Below, piece by piece: positions 14,487-23,767 of a stretch of 23,828 nt of DNA. The notes below the pieces were generated by a model that saw nothing but the letters and a program-made list of their open reading frames with translations, searched no databases and was not told the DNA's origin. Each line of letters begins with the position of its first letter. Positions within the stretch are counted from its first letter, which is position 1. Origin of the DNA: Peptoniphilus_A sp050943655 (GTDB taxonomy: Bacteria > Bacillota > Clostridia > Tissierellales > Peptoniphilaceae). Location of the stretch: contig NZ_JBMNPQ010000020.1 of the NCBI RefSeq assembly GCF_050943655.1, positions 1 through 23,828 of the forward strand, written 5' to 3'. The translations under genes were made by a program, and so were the position numbers.

Positions 14487-15269
14487 TTGAAAGATTTACA
14501 CAAAAGAGTAATTACTGGAATTGTTGGAATAATTGCACTTATTTTCATCATGTACTTAGGTATTAATGCCATAAAAGTATTCTTGTTTGTTGCGACACTT
14601 GAGGCAATTAGAGAAATATACAATGCATTCATGAATAAGGGAATTAAGCTTTTCCTACCAGTTTTATTTTTAGGCGCCATTTTAACTTTTGTTTGTTCTT
14701 TGTTAAATTCTAAGATTGAATATTCATTGATTGCATTTTTTATAATAAATGCAATATGTTCAATAGTTATTGAAAGTTATGAGTTAGAAAATTCAATATA
14801 TACTTTCTTTGCATATTTCTACACAGTATTCTTGCTTAATTTGTTGGCAGTTTCCAATGAACTGATTTTAATAATAGCAGCTTTTGTAGTAGCATTTTGC
14901 ACAGATACTTTTGCTTATTTTGTTGGTTCAACTTTTGGAAAGCATAAATTAATTGAAAGAGTTAGTCCCAATAAGTCTGTAGAAGGTGCAATTGGAGGAA
15001 CAGTTATTGCATCAATTGTTACTGTAATTTATTTTTATTATATAGGAAAAAATTATATTGATATTAATCTAAGTTTTCCAGCAGTAGTAATAATTATACT
15101 TGCATCAGTTGCAGGACAGTTCGGCGATTTGTTTGCATCTAAATTAAAAAGATATACAGGTATTAAAGATTACGCAAATATTCTTCCAGGACACGGTGGA
15201 GTATTAGACAGGTTCGACAGCATAATCTTTGTAAGTCCTGTTATTTATGTTCTTTTTCACGTTTTATAA
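14487..15269 (+). CDS. cdsA: Phosphatidate cytidylyltransferase (CDP-diglyceride synthase)
   Basis: CdsA makes CDP-diacylglycerol from phosphatidate and CTP, the branch point of phospholipid synthesis. The 260-residue protein is almost wholly membrane-spanning, with about seven or eight hydrophobic segments. The family signature is present at residues about 218-245: SKLKRYTGIKDYANILPGHG followed by GVLDRFD, preceded by SPNKSVEGAIGG and GQFGDLFAS. The start is TTG at 14487, with GGAGGT six bases upstream inside the end of uppS. In many Firmicutes dxr follows cdsA; here rseP follows after 13 bases. Confidence 0.95.
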   Translation: MKDLHKRVITGIVGIIALIFIMYLGINAIKVFLFVATLEAIREIYNAFMNKGIKLFLPVLFLGAILTFVCSLLNSKIEYSLIAFFIINAICSIVIESYELENSIYTFFAYFYTVFLLNLLAVSNELILIIAAFVVAFCTDTFAYFVGSTFGKHKLIERVSPNKSVEGAIGGTVIASIVTVIYFYYIGKNYIDINLSFPAVVIIILASVAGQFGDLFASKLKRYTGIKDYANILPGHGGVLDRFDSIIFVSPVIYVLFHVL

Positions 15270-15282
15270 ATGGTGATAAAAT

Positions 15283-16290
15283 ATGATTACACTTATTAGT
15301 TCAATTTTAGTATTCCTATTAGTAGTTGTGATACATGAGTTTGGACATTTCATAGTTGCTAAAATTTCTAATATAAAAGTTAATGAATTTTCTGTTGGCA
15401 TGGGTCCAAAGATAGTTCAAAAACAAAAAGGAGAGACCATCTACTCTCTAAGAGCACTTCCCATCGGTGGTTATGTTGCTATGGAGGGAGAAGAAGAGGG
15501 TTCAGTTGATCCTAGGTCTTTTAATAATGTTAATATTTCAAAACGAATGGCCACAGTATTAGCTGGGGCCTTTATGAATTTTATTTTGGCTTTTGTTGCC
15601 TTTAGTTTAATGACTATGCTTACTGGATATGGTTCAAATGTTGTAGATTATACTTCAGAAAATTCCCCGGCTCAAACGGCAGGTTTAAAGAGTGGAGATA
15701 TTATTATATCTGTTAATAATAATCCTACTAGGAATTTATTAGACATCAACAAAGTAGTTGAATCTAATAAAAAAGATGATATTAAATTTGAAATTAACAG
15801 GAATGGAAAAATAATAGAGAAGACTATCAAACCGAAATATTATGAAGAATATGGAACTTATTTAGTTGGTTTTACAGCGAAAGTAAAATATTCTTTTTTT
15901 AAGTCTATAGAAATAGGCTTTGATAGGATGATGTTTACCTCAAAGGCTATACTAAGCACATTAAAAATGATGGTTACAGGACAGTTTAAAATGGAATATT
16001 TATCTGGCCCTGTTGGAGTTGTTCAGATTATAGGATCTGAATCTTCAAAAGGACTGGTTTATTTTTTACAAATTTTGGGACTAATTTCTGTAAATTTGGG
16101 AGTATTTAACTTGCTACCTATACCCGCCCTTGATGGAGGAAAATTTTTATTCTTATTAATTGAAGCTATTAGAGGTAATCCTATAGATGAAAAAATAGAA
16201 CAAAAATTAACATTAATAGGTATAAGTCTACTTTTTAGTATAATGATCTATGTTACAATTTTTAATGATATAGGAAGGTTGTTTAAATGA
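15283..16290 (+). CDS. rseP: RseP-type site-2 protease (M50 membrane zinc metalloprotease)
   Basis: These intramembrane proteases cut transmembrane segments of regulatory proteins such as anti-sigma factors. The 335-residue protein has the zinc site H18-E-F-G-H22 in the first membrane helix. A PDZ domain follows (about residues 110-190, with SPAQTAGLKSGDIIISVN). The second metal motif is LLPIPALDGGK in a C-terminal membrane helix. GYVAMEGEEEG is the usual substrate-gating region. It corresponds to B. subtilis RasP. GGTGAT precedes the ATG, and its stop overlaps the ispG ATG by four bases (ATGA). Confidence 0.95.
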   Translation: MITLISSILVFLLVVVIHEFGHFIVAKISNIKVNEFSVGMGPKIVQKQKGETIYSLRALPIGGYVAMEGEEEGSVDPRSFNNVNISKRMATVLAGAFMNFILAFVAFSLMTMLTGYGSNVVDYTSENSPAQTAGLKSGDIIISVNNNPTRNLLDINKVVESNKKDDIKFEINRNGKIIEKTIKPKYYEEYGTYLVGFTAKVKYSFFKSIEIGFDRMMFTSKAILSTLKMMVTGQFKMEYLSGPVGVVQIIGSESSKGLVYFLQILGLISVNLGVFNLLPIPALDGGKFLFLLIEAIRGNPIDEKIEQKLTLIGISLLFSIMIYVTIFNDIGRLFK

Positions 16291-17339
16291 CAATTAATAG
16301 AAAAAATACAAAGAAAATTTATGTTGGAGATGTTCCCGTGGGAGGAAATTCCGACATAACTGTACAGTCTATGACTACAACTATTACAAAAGATATAGCA
16401 AGTACAGTAAATCAAATATGGGAACTTGAATCATGCGGCTGCGATATTATTAGATGTGCTGTAAATGATACAGACGATGCTCTTGCAATAGGAGAAATTA
16501 AAAAACATACCAAAATTCCTTTTATAGCAGACATTCAATATGACTATAAACTGGCTCTTGCAGCAGCTGAGAATGGTGCTGATGCAATTAGATTAAATCC
16601 TGGAAATATTGGAGCAAGTTGGAAAATTAAAGAAGTTCTTAAAGCATGTTCAGATAAAAATATTCCAATTAGAGTTGGAGTAAATTCTGGATCTATAAAA
16701 AAAGAATTTTTTGATAAATTCGGTGGAGTGAATTCTTCTTCTATTTGCTATAGTGCTCTTGAAGAAATTGAATTGCTTGAAGCAAATGGATTTTTTGATA
16801 TTGCTGTGTCACTAAAGGCATCTGACGTTTTGTTGACAATTGAAAGCTATAGAAAATTTTCAGAATTAAGTGATTATCCTCTACATTTAGGTGTAACTGA
16901 AGCAGGTCCTCCATCAAAAGGAATTATAAAATCGGCAGTTGGAATAGGTGCATTACTTGCAGAGGGGATCGGAGATACTATAAGAATTTCACTTACATCT
17001 AATCCAGTAGATGAAGTAAAAGCTGGGAATGATATATTAAAAACTCTAAACCTAAAAAAACATGGAGTAAACTTAATTTCTTGTCCAACTTGTTCAAGGA
17101 CAAAAGTTGATTTAATTAGTCTTGTAGAAGAAGCTGAAAAAGAATTAGATAAAATAGATAAAGATATCACAGTAGCAATAATGGGTTGCGCTGTAAATGG
17201 TCCAGGAGAGGCAAAAGAAGCTGATTATGGAATTGCTTCTGGAGATGGCGAGGGACTAATATTTAAAAAAGGCGAGATTATAAAAAAGGTTCCAGAGGAA
17301 AAATTACTTGAAGAATTGTTAAAAGAAATTGAAAAGTAG
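16287..17339 (+). CDS. ispG: 4-hydroxy-3-methylbut-2-en-1-yl diphosphate synthase (flavodoxin)
   Basis: IspG (GcpE) converts ME-cPP, the IspF product, to HMBPP using a [4Fe-4S] cluster. The 350-residue length fits the short bacterial form without the plant insertion. Cluster ligands are C266 and C269 (SCPTCSRT), C301 (MGCAVNGPGE) and E308, matching the E. coli pattern shifted by four. The TIM-barrel start shows VPVGGNSDITVQSMTTT and PFIADIQYDYKLAL. The ATG overlaps the rseP stop. The oxygen-sensitive cluster suits an anaerobe. polC begins nine bases after its stop. Confidence 0.97.
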   Translation: MTINRKNTKKIYVGDVPVGGNSDITVQSMTTTITKDIASTVNQIWELESCGCDIIRCAVNDTDDALAIGEIKKHTKIPFIADIQYDYKLALAAAENGADAIRLNPGNIGASWKIKEVLKACSDKNIPIRVGVNSGSIKKEFFDKFGGVNSSSICYSALEEIELLEANGFFDIAVSLKASDVLLTIESYRKFSELSDYPLHLGVTEAGPPSKGIIKSAVGIGALLAEGIGDTIRISLTSNPVDEVKAGNDILKTLNLKKHGVNLISCPTCSRTKVDLISLVEEAEKELDKIDKDITVAIMGCAVNGPGEAKEADYGIASGDGEGLIFKKGEIIKKVPEEKLLEELLKEIEK

Positions 17340-17348
17340 GGTGTTACT

Positions 17349-20300
17349 TTGCAAAAATTAACAGATTTATTGGAAAAAATGGATGTGAAACTTGACCTAG
17401 AAGAAGAAGACATCTTTTTGCCAAAAATTAAATTTAAGAAAAAACAAAATGAAGTCTTAATTAGTTTTAAATCCAATTCTATTTTATCTGAAAGTGATAG
17501 AGAGGCTATAGAAAATACATTTATAAATTATTTAGATGAATATAAATTGTACTTTAAATATTATGCTAAAAATAGATTTAAAACTGAAGAAGAGCTAATA
17601 ATTAGCGAAATAATGAAGTATAATCCATCTTCAAAATCGTGGATAGGAGATATTACAATTGATATTAAAAAAGAGGAAAAATTAATTGATATCTATATCC
17701 CAATATCAGAGATTTACTATTCACTTACAAAAAATGGGTTTGTAAAAAGCTTAGAAGAGTCATTAAAAGTTTTTGACAATTATAAAGTAAATTTAATTGA
17801 AGTGGAAGAAGATTCTAAGAGTGCCGACGAATTTATTGAAAATATCGATAAAGAAGAAGAAATTTTCCACGAAAAGCAACTAGAAATAATTAAGACAGAA
17901 AAAGAAGTTGAAAAACCTGAACTGCTTGATTCATATAGCTTTGGTAGAAAAAATATCTCTGAAATTACTCAGCTTAGCGACATGGATCTAAATTCACAGC
18001 GAATTACTGTTGAAGTTGATATTTTTGATATGGAAGTTAGGGAGCTAAAAAACAAAAACTTTTTGGCCAGCCTTTCTATTACAGATTACACATCTTCAAC
18101 TTTAGCAAAAATTTTCTTAAAACCAGATAAAGTTGAAGAGTTTACACTTAATATCAAAAAGAATGATCATGTCGTTATTACAGGAGATGTAAGCTACGAT
18201 AATTATTCAAAATGTGAAACTATAATGATTCGTTACATTGAAAAGGCAAAAAAACATCTCCGTGAAGATAATGCAAAAGATAAAAGAGTTGAGCTTAGAG
18301 TCCACTCCAAAATGTCCCAGATGTCTGGAGTTACACCATTTGATTCTTTTGCAAGTACAGCAAAAAGATGGGGAAAAGACACAATAGCTATAACTGATAC
18401 TAGTGATGTGCAAGGATTCCCAGACGCAATGGATGCATCTAAAAAGTATGACATGAAAATACTTTATGGTTGCGATTTAAATTTTGTCGATGACAGAGAA
18501 AAGATGGTAACAAATTATGATACAGAAACTAATTACAACAGCTTTGTCGTATTTGATATAGAAACCACAGGTCTTTCTTCCATAAACGATAAAATTACAG
18601 AAATCGGAGCTGTAAAAGTTGTTGATGGCATAATAGTCGATAGATTCTCACAACTTGTAAATCCAGAAAAGGAAATTCCTGAAGTTGTAGCAGAACTAAC
18701 TGGCATAAGTAATGAGTTTGTAAGAGATGAACCGACTATTGAAACTGTAATACAAGATTTTTATAAATTCATCCATGGTTCAGTTTTAGTTGCACACAAT
18801 GCGAAGTTTGATATATCTTTTATAAGACGTGAACTCAATTCAAATGGACTTGAATTTAATTTTCCTATTTTAGATACACTTGTAATGTCAAGAGCTTTAA
18901 TGCCAGAACTTAAAAGATTTAATTTGGGAACTTTATGTAAAAATTTAGGTATCTCACTTGTAGGAGCTCATAGAGCGGTAAACGATGCTGAAGCAACAGC
19001 TGAATTATTTATAAAACTCTCAGATAGACTTCACAAAGATAATAAATTTAGTTTTGATGAATGGAATGAGGCTTGCGCGAACATCGACACAAAACGCTTG
19101 TTCGAAAACTCTGTTCTAGTTTTTGCTAAAAATGTAGATGGACTTAAAAATTTATATAAATTAGTTTCAAAATCGCACATGGATTATTTCTATATGATGG
19201 CAAAGACTCCAAGATCTTTAATCGATGAGTTTAGAGAAGGGTTATTAGTTGGTTCTGGCACTAGTGAGTCTGAACTTTTTGATGCTATATATAGAAACTC
19301 TCCACATGATGAAGTTGTTGAAATTGCAAAATATTATGATTTTTTGGAGATACAACCAGCTTTAGACAATTTAATAGATATAAATAGCGGCAAATTTAGT
19401 ATAGAAGATATACGAAATATAAATAAAAAAATAGTTGAAATTGGCGATGAGCTTGGAATACTTGTTGTTGCAGATTCTAATACTTTTTATTTAGATGAAG
19501 CTGACGATATTAGTAGAAGAATTGTTTTAAATGGAAAACCTGGTAGACCTAATCCTAGAAATCTTAAGAGACAGAAGCTTTATTTTAAGACAACTGAAGA
19601 GATGCTAAAAGAATTTTCATATCTCGGAGAAGAGAAGGCTTACGAAGTAGTCGTAAAAAACACTAATACTTTAGCAGATAAGATCGATAAGATGGATCCT
19701 ATACCTGAAGGGAAATATCCTCCAGTAATAGAGGGCTCTGATGAAGATTTAAAAAATATGACTTACCATAAAGCCAGAGAAATTTATGGAGATCCTCTTC
19801 CAGAAATAGTTGAAAAAAGACTTGATAAGGAACTAAACTCGATAATAAATAATGGTTATGCAGTTTTATATATAATTGCTCAAAAACTTGTTAAGAAGTC
19901 AAATGATGATGGGTTCTTAGTTGGTTCAAGAGGTTCAGTAGGTTCATCTTTTGTTGCGACTATGGCTGACATTACTGAAGTAAATCCACTTCCTCCACAC
20001 TATGTATGCCCAAATTGCAAATATTCAGAGTTCATGGATGGCTTGGAGTATGGTAGTGGTATTGACATGCCTGACAAGAACTGTCCACATTGCAACACTC
20101 CATTAAAAAAAGATGGACACAACATTCCTTTTGAAGTATTTTTAGGTTTTTATGGAGACAAAGAGCCAGATATAGACCTTAACTTTGCTGGTGAATATCA
20201 ACCTAATGCACATAAGTATACAGAAGAACTTTTTGGTGAAGGATATGTGTTCCGTGCTGGAACAATTGGTACAATAGCTGAAAAGACAGCTTATGGTTAT

Positions 20301-21584
20301 GTTTTAAAGTATTTTGAAGATAAAAATATATCTCCAATAGAAGTTGATAGACTTGCGAAAACTATTACTGGAGTTAAGAGAACTAGTGGTCAACACCCAG
20401 GTGGAGTTATGATTGTTCCAAAGAGCAATTCAATCTTTGATTTTACTCCAATCCAATATCCTGCAGACGATCCAAGTTCAGGTGTAATTACTACACATTT
20501 TGATTATAACTTTATTCACGGAAAGATTTTAAAACTTGATATACTAGGACACGATGGTCCTTCTATTATAAAAATGCTAGAAGATTTTACAGGAATTAAT
20601 TCTTCTGAGATTAGACTCGATGATCCCGAAGTATTAAAACTATTTAGCAGTGTTGAGCCACTTAATGTAGATAAAAATATCTTCGAAGCAGATACAGGTA
20701 CACTTGGAATTCCTGAGTTTGGTACGTCATTTGTAATTGGAATGCTAAAAGAGACTCTTCCTAAATCTTTTGCCGACTTAGTGAGAATTTCTGGACTATC
20801 ACACGGTACTGATGTGTGGCTATCTAATGCGCAAGAGCTTGTAAATTCAAACAGGGCAGAGCTTAGAGAGGTAATTGCAACAAGAGAAGATATTATGATC
20901 TACCTGATAAACGCAGGCGCAGAAAATAAAATGGCCTTTGATACTATGGAAAGAGTAAGAAAGGGAAAAGGCCTAACAGAAGAGCAAGAGAGCATAATGA
21001 AGACTTTAGATTTGCCTGAGTGGTACATTGACTCATGTAAAAAAATTAAGTACATGTTCCCAAAAGCTCACGCCGTTGCATATGTAATGCTTTCTTTTAG
21101 AATTGCTTATTTTAAATTGAATTACCCACTTGCATTTTATGCGACCCATTTCACAATAAAATTAAATGATTTTAATGGTGAAATAATTTTAAAGGGTCCA
21201 AAAGCTGTAAAAGCAAAAATTGAAGAAATTGACTCTCAAGAGAATTTGACAGCAAAGGATAAGGGCGAACGAGCAGTGCTTCGTGTTGCACTTGAAATGT
21301 ATTCTAGGGGATTTGAATTTTTAAAACCAGATATTTATAAATCAAAAGCATCTAAATTTACTATAGAAGATGGCAAAATAAGAATGCCTTTTAGAGCAAT
21401 TTCTGGTGTTGGAGAAAACTGTGCAATTAAAATTGAAGATGAAGCAAGTAAAGATAAATTTTTATCTATAGAGGACTTCTCTAAAAGAACTGGCGCAGGA
21501 AAGTCTGTTATTACTATTTTAAAAAATAATGGTATTTTGACAAACCTTGATGAAACTAACCAAATATCATTATTTAATCTATGA
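17349..21584 (+). CDS. polC: DNA polymerase III alpha subunit, Gram-positive PolC type
   Basis: The 1411-residue replicative polymerase starts at TTG 17349 behind AGGGTG. Domain order is N-terminal domain (about 1-190), OB fold (about 205-300), first half of PHP (about 310-390), inserted DEDDh proofreading exonuclease (about 395-570), second half of PHP (about 600-730), then the polymerase. Exonuclease residues are intact: D403 and E405 (FDIETTG), D488, H541 and D546. The polymerase has GSRGSVGSS, a zinc site C887/C890 and C912/C915, and the catalytic D941 and D943 (PDIDLNF). The C-terminus ends QISLFNL, a beta-clamp binding motif. The PHP domain looks degenerate: RVH (317-319) replaces HLH, DT (350-351) replaces DH and NTF (711-713) replaces NVH of B. 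subtilis PolC, from memory. It ends the operon. Confidence 0.97.
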   Translation: MQKLTDLLEKMDVKLDLEEEDIFLPKIKFKKKQNEVLISFKSNSILSESDREAIENTFINYLDEYKLYFKYYAKNRFKTEEELIISEIMKYNPSSKSWIGDITIDIKKEEKLIDIYIPISEIYYSLTKNGFVKSLEESLKVFDNYKVNLIEVEEDSKSADEFIENIDKEEEIFHEKQLEIIKTEKEVEKPELLDSYSFGRKNISEITQLSDMDLNSQRITVEVDIFDMEVRELKNKNFLASLSITDYTSSTLAKIFLKPDKVEEFTLNIKKNDHVVITGDVSYDNYSKCETIMIRYIEKAKKHLREDNAKDKRVELRVHSKMSQMSGVTPFDSFASTAKRWGKDTIAITDTSDVQGFPDAMDASKKYDMKILYGCDLNFVDDREKMVTNYDTETNYNSFVVFDIETTGLSSINDKITEIGAVKVVDGIIVDRFSQLVNPEKEIPEVVAELTGISNEFVRDEPTIETVIQDFYKFIHGSVLVAHNAKFDISFIRRELNSNGLEFNFPILDTLVMSRALMPELKRFNLGTLCKNLGISLVGAHRAVNDAEATAELFIKLSDRLHKDNKFSFDEWNEACANIDTKRLFENSVLVFAKNVDGLKNLYKLVSKSHMDYFYMMAKTPRSLIDEFREGLLVGSGTSESELFDAIYRNSPHDEVVEIAKYYDFLEIQPALDNLIDINSGKFSIEDIRNINKKIVEIGDELGILVVADSNTFYLDEADDISRRIVLNGKPGRPNPRNLKRQKLYFKTTEEMLKEFSYLGEEKAYEVVVKNTNTLADKIDKMDPIPEGKYPPVIEGSDEDLKNMTYHKAREIYGDPLPEIVEKRLDKELNSIINNGYAVLYIIAQKLVKKSNDDGFLVGSRGSVGSSFVATMADITEVNPLPPHYVCPNCKYSEFMDGLEYGSGIDMPDKNCPHCNTPLKKDGHNIPFEVFLGFYGDKEPDIDLNFAGEYQPNAHKYTEELFGEGYVFRAGTIGTIAEKTAYGYVLKYFEDKNISPIEVDRLAKTITGVKRTSGQHPGGVMIVPKSNSIFDFTPIQYPADDPSSGVITTHFDYNFIHGKILKLDILGHDGPSIIKMLEDFTGINSSEIRLDDPEVLKLFSSVEPLNVDKNIFEADTGTLGIPEFGTSFVIGMLKETLPKSFADLVRISGLSHGTDVWLSNAQELVNSNRAELREVIATREDIMIYLINAGAENKMAFDTMERVRKGKGLTEEQESIMKTLDLPEWYIDSCKKIKYMFPKAHAVAYVMLSFRIAYFKLNYPLAFYATHFTIKLNDFNGEIILKGPKAVKAKIEEIDSQENLTAKDKGERAVLRVALEMYSRGFEFLKPDIYKSKASKFTIEDGKIRMPFRAISGVGENCAIKIEDEASKDKFLSIEDFSKRTGAGKSVITILKNNGILTNLDETNQISLFNL

Positions 21585-21588
21585 AATG

Positions 21589-21616
21589 TTGTAATTTATT
21601 GAGTTTATGATATAAT
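21589..21616 (+). promoter_or_regulatory. Sigma-A promoter of the rimP-nusA operon
   Basis: TTGTAA at 21589-21594 and a perfect TATAAT at 21611-21616 are spaced by 16 bases, with TGA directly before the -10 (extended type). It begins five bases after the polC stop. Transcription should start near 21623. Confidence 0.78.
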
Positions 21617-21642
21617 TTAAGTAAGTAAGATAAGTTTTTAGT

Positions 21643-21673
21643 AAAGAGTGGGTTGTCCCACTCTTTGTTTTTT
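21643..21673 (+). terminator. Intrinsic terminator in the leader of rimP-nusA
   Basis: AAAGAGTGGG (21643-21652) and CCCACTCTTT (21657-21666) form a perfect 10-bp stem with a TTGT loop. A G at 21667 interrupts the tract before six Ts at 21668-21673. It lies only about 20 bases after the predicted transcription start and 17 bases before rimP. It could also serve polC read-through, but its place behind the promoter suggests attenuation of the operon. Confidence 0.88.
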
Positions 21674-21690
21674 GAAATGCGAGGTGCAGG

Positions 21691-22167
21691 TTGAAAAAAT
21701 CAGAAATTTTAAAAATTGTTTATCCTCTAGCAGAAGAAGCAGCTAAGACCTTAGGTTATGAAATAGTTGATATTGATTTTGTTAATGGAAAAAAACATGA
21801 TTTGCTTTCAATTTTTATCTACAAAAAAGAAGGCATAGATCTTGATGATTGTACAGAGATGAGCAAAATTATCAATGAAAAATTAGACGAAATTGATTTT
21901 TTAGAAAATCCATATTATTTAGAAATCTCATCTCCAGGTCTAGACAGACCTCTTAAAACAAAAGATGACTATAGAAGAAATTTAGACAATGAGGTTGATG
22001 TAAAATTATTTGCACCTTTAGATGATAGTAAAATAAAAACATATACTGGAATATTGTCAGATTACGATGATGAATATATATATCTAAATATAGATGCAGA
22101 TAATGAATCAATAATAAAAATACCTATCAAGTCTATATCTACTATGAAACAAACTATTAGGTTTTAA
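21691..22167 (+). CDS. rimP: Ribosome maturation factor RimP
   Basis: RimP assists maturation of the 30S subunit. The 158-residue protein shows the N-terminal LGYEIVDIDFVNGKKHDLL, then the signature LENPYYLEISSPGLDRPLK and a C-terminal SH3-like domain with TGILSDYDDEYIYL. The start is TTG at 21691, preceded by GAGGTG at 21681-21686. It is the first gene of the classical rimP-nusA-ylxR-infB operon. nusA follows after 12 bases, and transcription must pass the leader terminator to reach it. Confidence 0.96.
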   Translation: MKKSEILKIVYPLAEEAAKTLGYEIVDIDFVNGKKHDLLSIFIYKKEGIDLDDCTEMSKIINEKLDEIDFLENPYYLEISSPGLDRPLKTKDDYRRNLDNEVDVKLFAPLDDSKIKTYTGILSDYDDEYIYLNIDADNESIIKIPIKSISTMKQTIRF

Positions 22168-22179
22168 ACGGAGGATATT

Positions 22180-23451
22180 ATGAACGAAGAGTTTATAAAT
22201 GCTTTAACAGAAATTGAAAAAGAAAAGGGAATTTCAAAAGAAATAATCTTCGAAGCACTTGAGTCAGCTTTGGTATCAAGCTATAAGAAAAATTATGGTA
22301 CATCTCAAAATGTTATCGTTCAAATGGATAGAGAAACTGGCGATATAAGATTATTTTCTGCTAAAGATATTGTAGAAGAAGTAATGGATCCACAAATGGA
22401 GATTTCAATAGAACAGGCCAAAGAGATTGATCCAACATACGAAGTTGGAGATGTTTACAATAAAGAGATCCATCCTAAAAATTTCGGAAGAATAGCAGCT
22501 CAAACAGCAAAACAAGTAGTAATGCAAAGAATAAAAGATGCTCAAAGAGAAGTTGTTTATGACGAGTATGTTGAAAGAGAAAGAGAAATAATTACTGGAA
22601 CAGTTCAAAGAGTATCTAATAACAATGTTTATGTAGATTTAGGAAAAACTGAAGCAATTCTTCCATATAGCGAACAAATTAAAAACGAAAGATATGAGCA
22701 AGGCGACAGATATAAAATGCTCATCTTAGAAGTTAAAAAGTCTACAAAGGGTCCACAGATTATATTAACTAGATCTCATCCTGATTTAGTTAAAAGGCTT
22801 TTTGAATTAGAAATTCCTGAAGTAACAGAGGGAATTGTTGAAATTTATTCGATTTCAAGAGAAGCAGGATCAAGAACAAAAATTGCTGTATTCTCTAAAG
22901 ATGAAGAGGTTGATCCACTTGGAGCATGTGTTGGCTATAAGGGACAAAGAGTAAATGCAATAGTAGAGGAACTTAATAACGAAAAAATTGATATTGTAAT
23001 TTACGAAAAAGATATTGCAAAATTCATATCTAATTCTTTGAGCCCATCAAAAGTTGAAAAAGTATTTATCAACGAGGCTGAAAACTCAGCTCTTGCCATA
23101 GTACCAGATTATCAATTATCACTTGCTATAGGTAAAGAAGGTCAAAACGTAAGACTTGCTGCAAAGCTTACTGGTTGGAAGATAGATATTAAATCAGCTG
23201 AACAATTTGAAGCATATTTGGATGAAAATAATATTACTGAGGAAGAGTTAGCTGAGAAATGGTCAAGAAGTTCTGAAGTTGCTGATGAAAAAGAAGTAAA
23301 TTTAGAAAATGGAGAAACATCCGACTCAGATATGGCTATGGAAGAAAAAGAAGACTCAGCTTTCGAAGAAGAAAGTGAAAATAGTCCTGTAGAAGAGACT
23401 ACTTCTTTCGATGAAGCTACTGCAAATGATAGCGACAGTCAGGAAATATAA
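22180..23451 (+). CDS. nusA: Transcription termination/antitermination factor NusA
   Basis: NusA binds RNA polymerase, slows elongation and stabilises hairpins for pausing and termination. The 423-residue protein has an N-terminal polymerase-binding domain (about 1-130), an S1 domain (about 133-200, ITGTVQRVSNNNVYVDLGKT) and two KH domains. Their GxxG loops are GYKG (ACVGYKGQRVNAIVEEL) and GKEG (LAIGKEGQNVRLAAKLTGW). An acidic tail (about 360-423) rich in Glu, Ser and Asp replaces the C-terminal repeats of E. coli NusA, as in other Firmicutes, though a tail this long is less usual. CGGAGGAT precedes the ATG. Confidence 0.97.
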   Translation: MNEEFINALTEIEKEKGISKEIIFEALESALVSSYKKNYGTSQNVIVQMDRETGDIRLFSAKDIVEEVMDPQMEISIEQAKEIDPTYEVGDVYNKEIHPKNFGRIAAQTAKQVVMQRIKDAQREVVYDEYVEREREIITGTVQRVSNNNVYVDLGKTEAILPYSEQIKNERYEQGDRYKMLILEVKKSTKGPQIILTRSHPDLVKRLFELEIPEVTEGIVEIYSISREAGSRTKIAVFSKDEEVDPLGACVGYKGQRVNAIVEELNNEKIDIVIYEKDIAKFISNSLSPSKVEKVFINEAENSALAIVPDYQLSLAIGKEGQNVRLAAKLTGWKIDIKSAEQFEAYLDENNITEEELAEKWSRSSEVADEKEVNLENGETSDSDMAMEEKEDSAFEEESENSPVEETTSFDEATANDSDSQEI

Positions 23452-23503
23452 GCAAACAATATTTTTAATCAAGTTTTATACACTTTTAATAACGGAGTTT
23501 TAA

Positions 23504-23767
23504 ATGACAAAAGTTAGGAAGACTCCTATGCGCACATGTATAGGATGTAGAGAACAAAAACCAAAAAAAGAGTTAATAAGAATTGTAAAAAATAAAGAAA
23601 ATGAAATTTTTTTAGATAGAACAGGTAAGGCAAATGGAAGAGGAGCGTATATATGTGATGATTCAAGTTGCCTAGAGAAGGTAATTAAATCTAGAGCGCT
23701 TAACAGAACATTTTCCATGGAGATAAAAGAGGAAGTTTATGATGAGCTAAGAAAATCCATGGAATAA
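23504..23767 (+). CDS. rnpM: YlxR/RnpM family RNA-binding protein
   Basis: An 87-residue basic protein with the family motifs RTCIGCREQKPKKELIRIV and DRTGKANGRGAYIC. In B. subtilis YlxR has been reported to bind the RNase P RNA and modulate its activity, hence the newer name RnpM; that is family knowledge. The ATG at 23504 follows GGAG. It lies in the standard place between nusA and infB. The L7Ae-like gene (ylxQ) that often sits between ylxR and infB is not present here. The 52-base gap after nusA shows no hairpin. Confidence 0.92.
   Translation: MTKVRKTPMRTCIGCREQKPKKELIRIVKNKENEIFLDRTGKANGRGAYICDDSSCLEKVIKSRALNRTFSMEIKEEVYDELRKSME

Noticed and set aside
23268..23448. Acidic low-complexity tail of NusA as a separate module or frameshift product
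   Set aside because: The frame is continuous from the KH domains and acidic tails occur in other NusA proteins; no sign of fusion.
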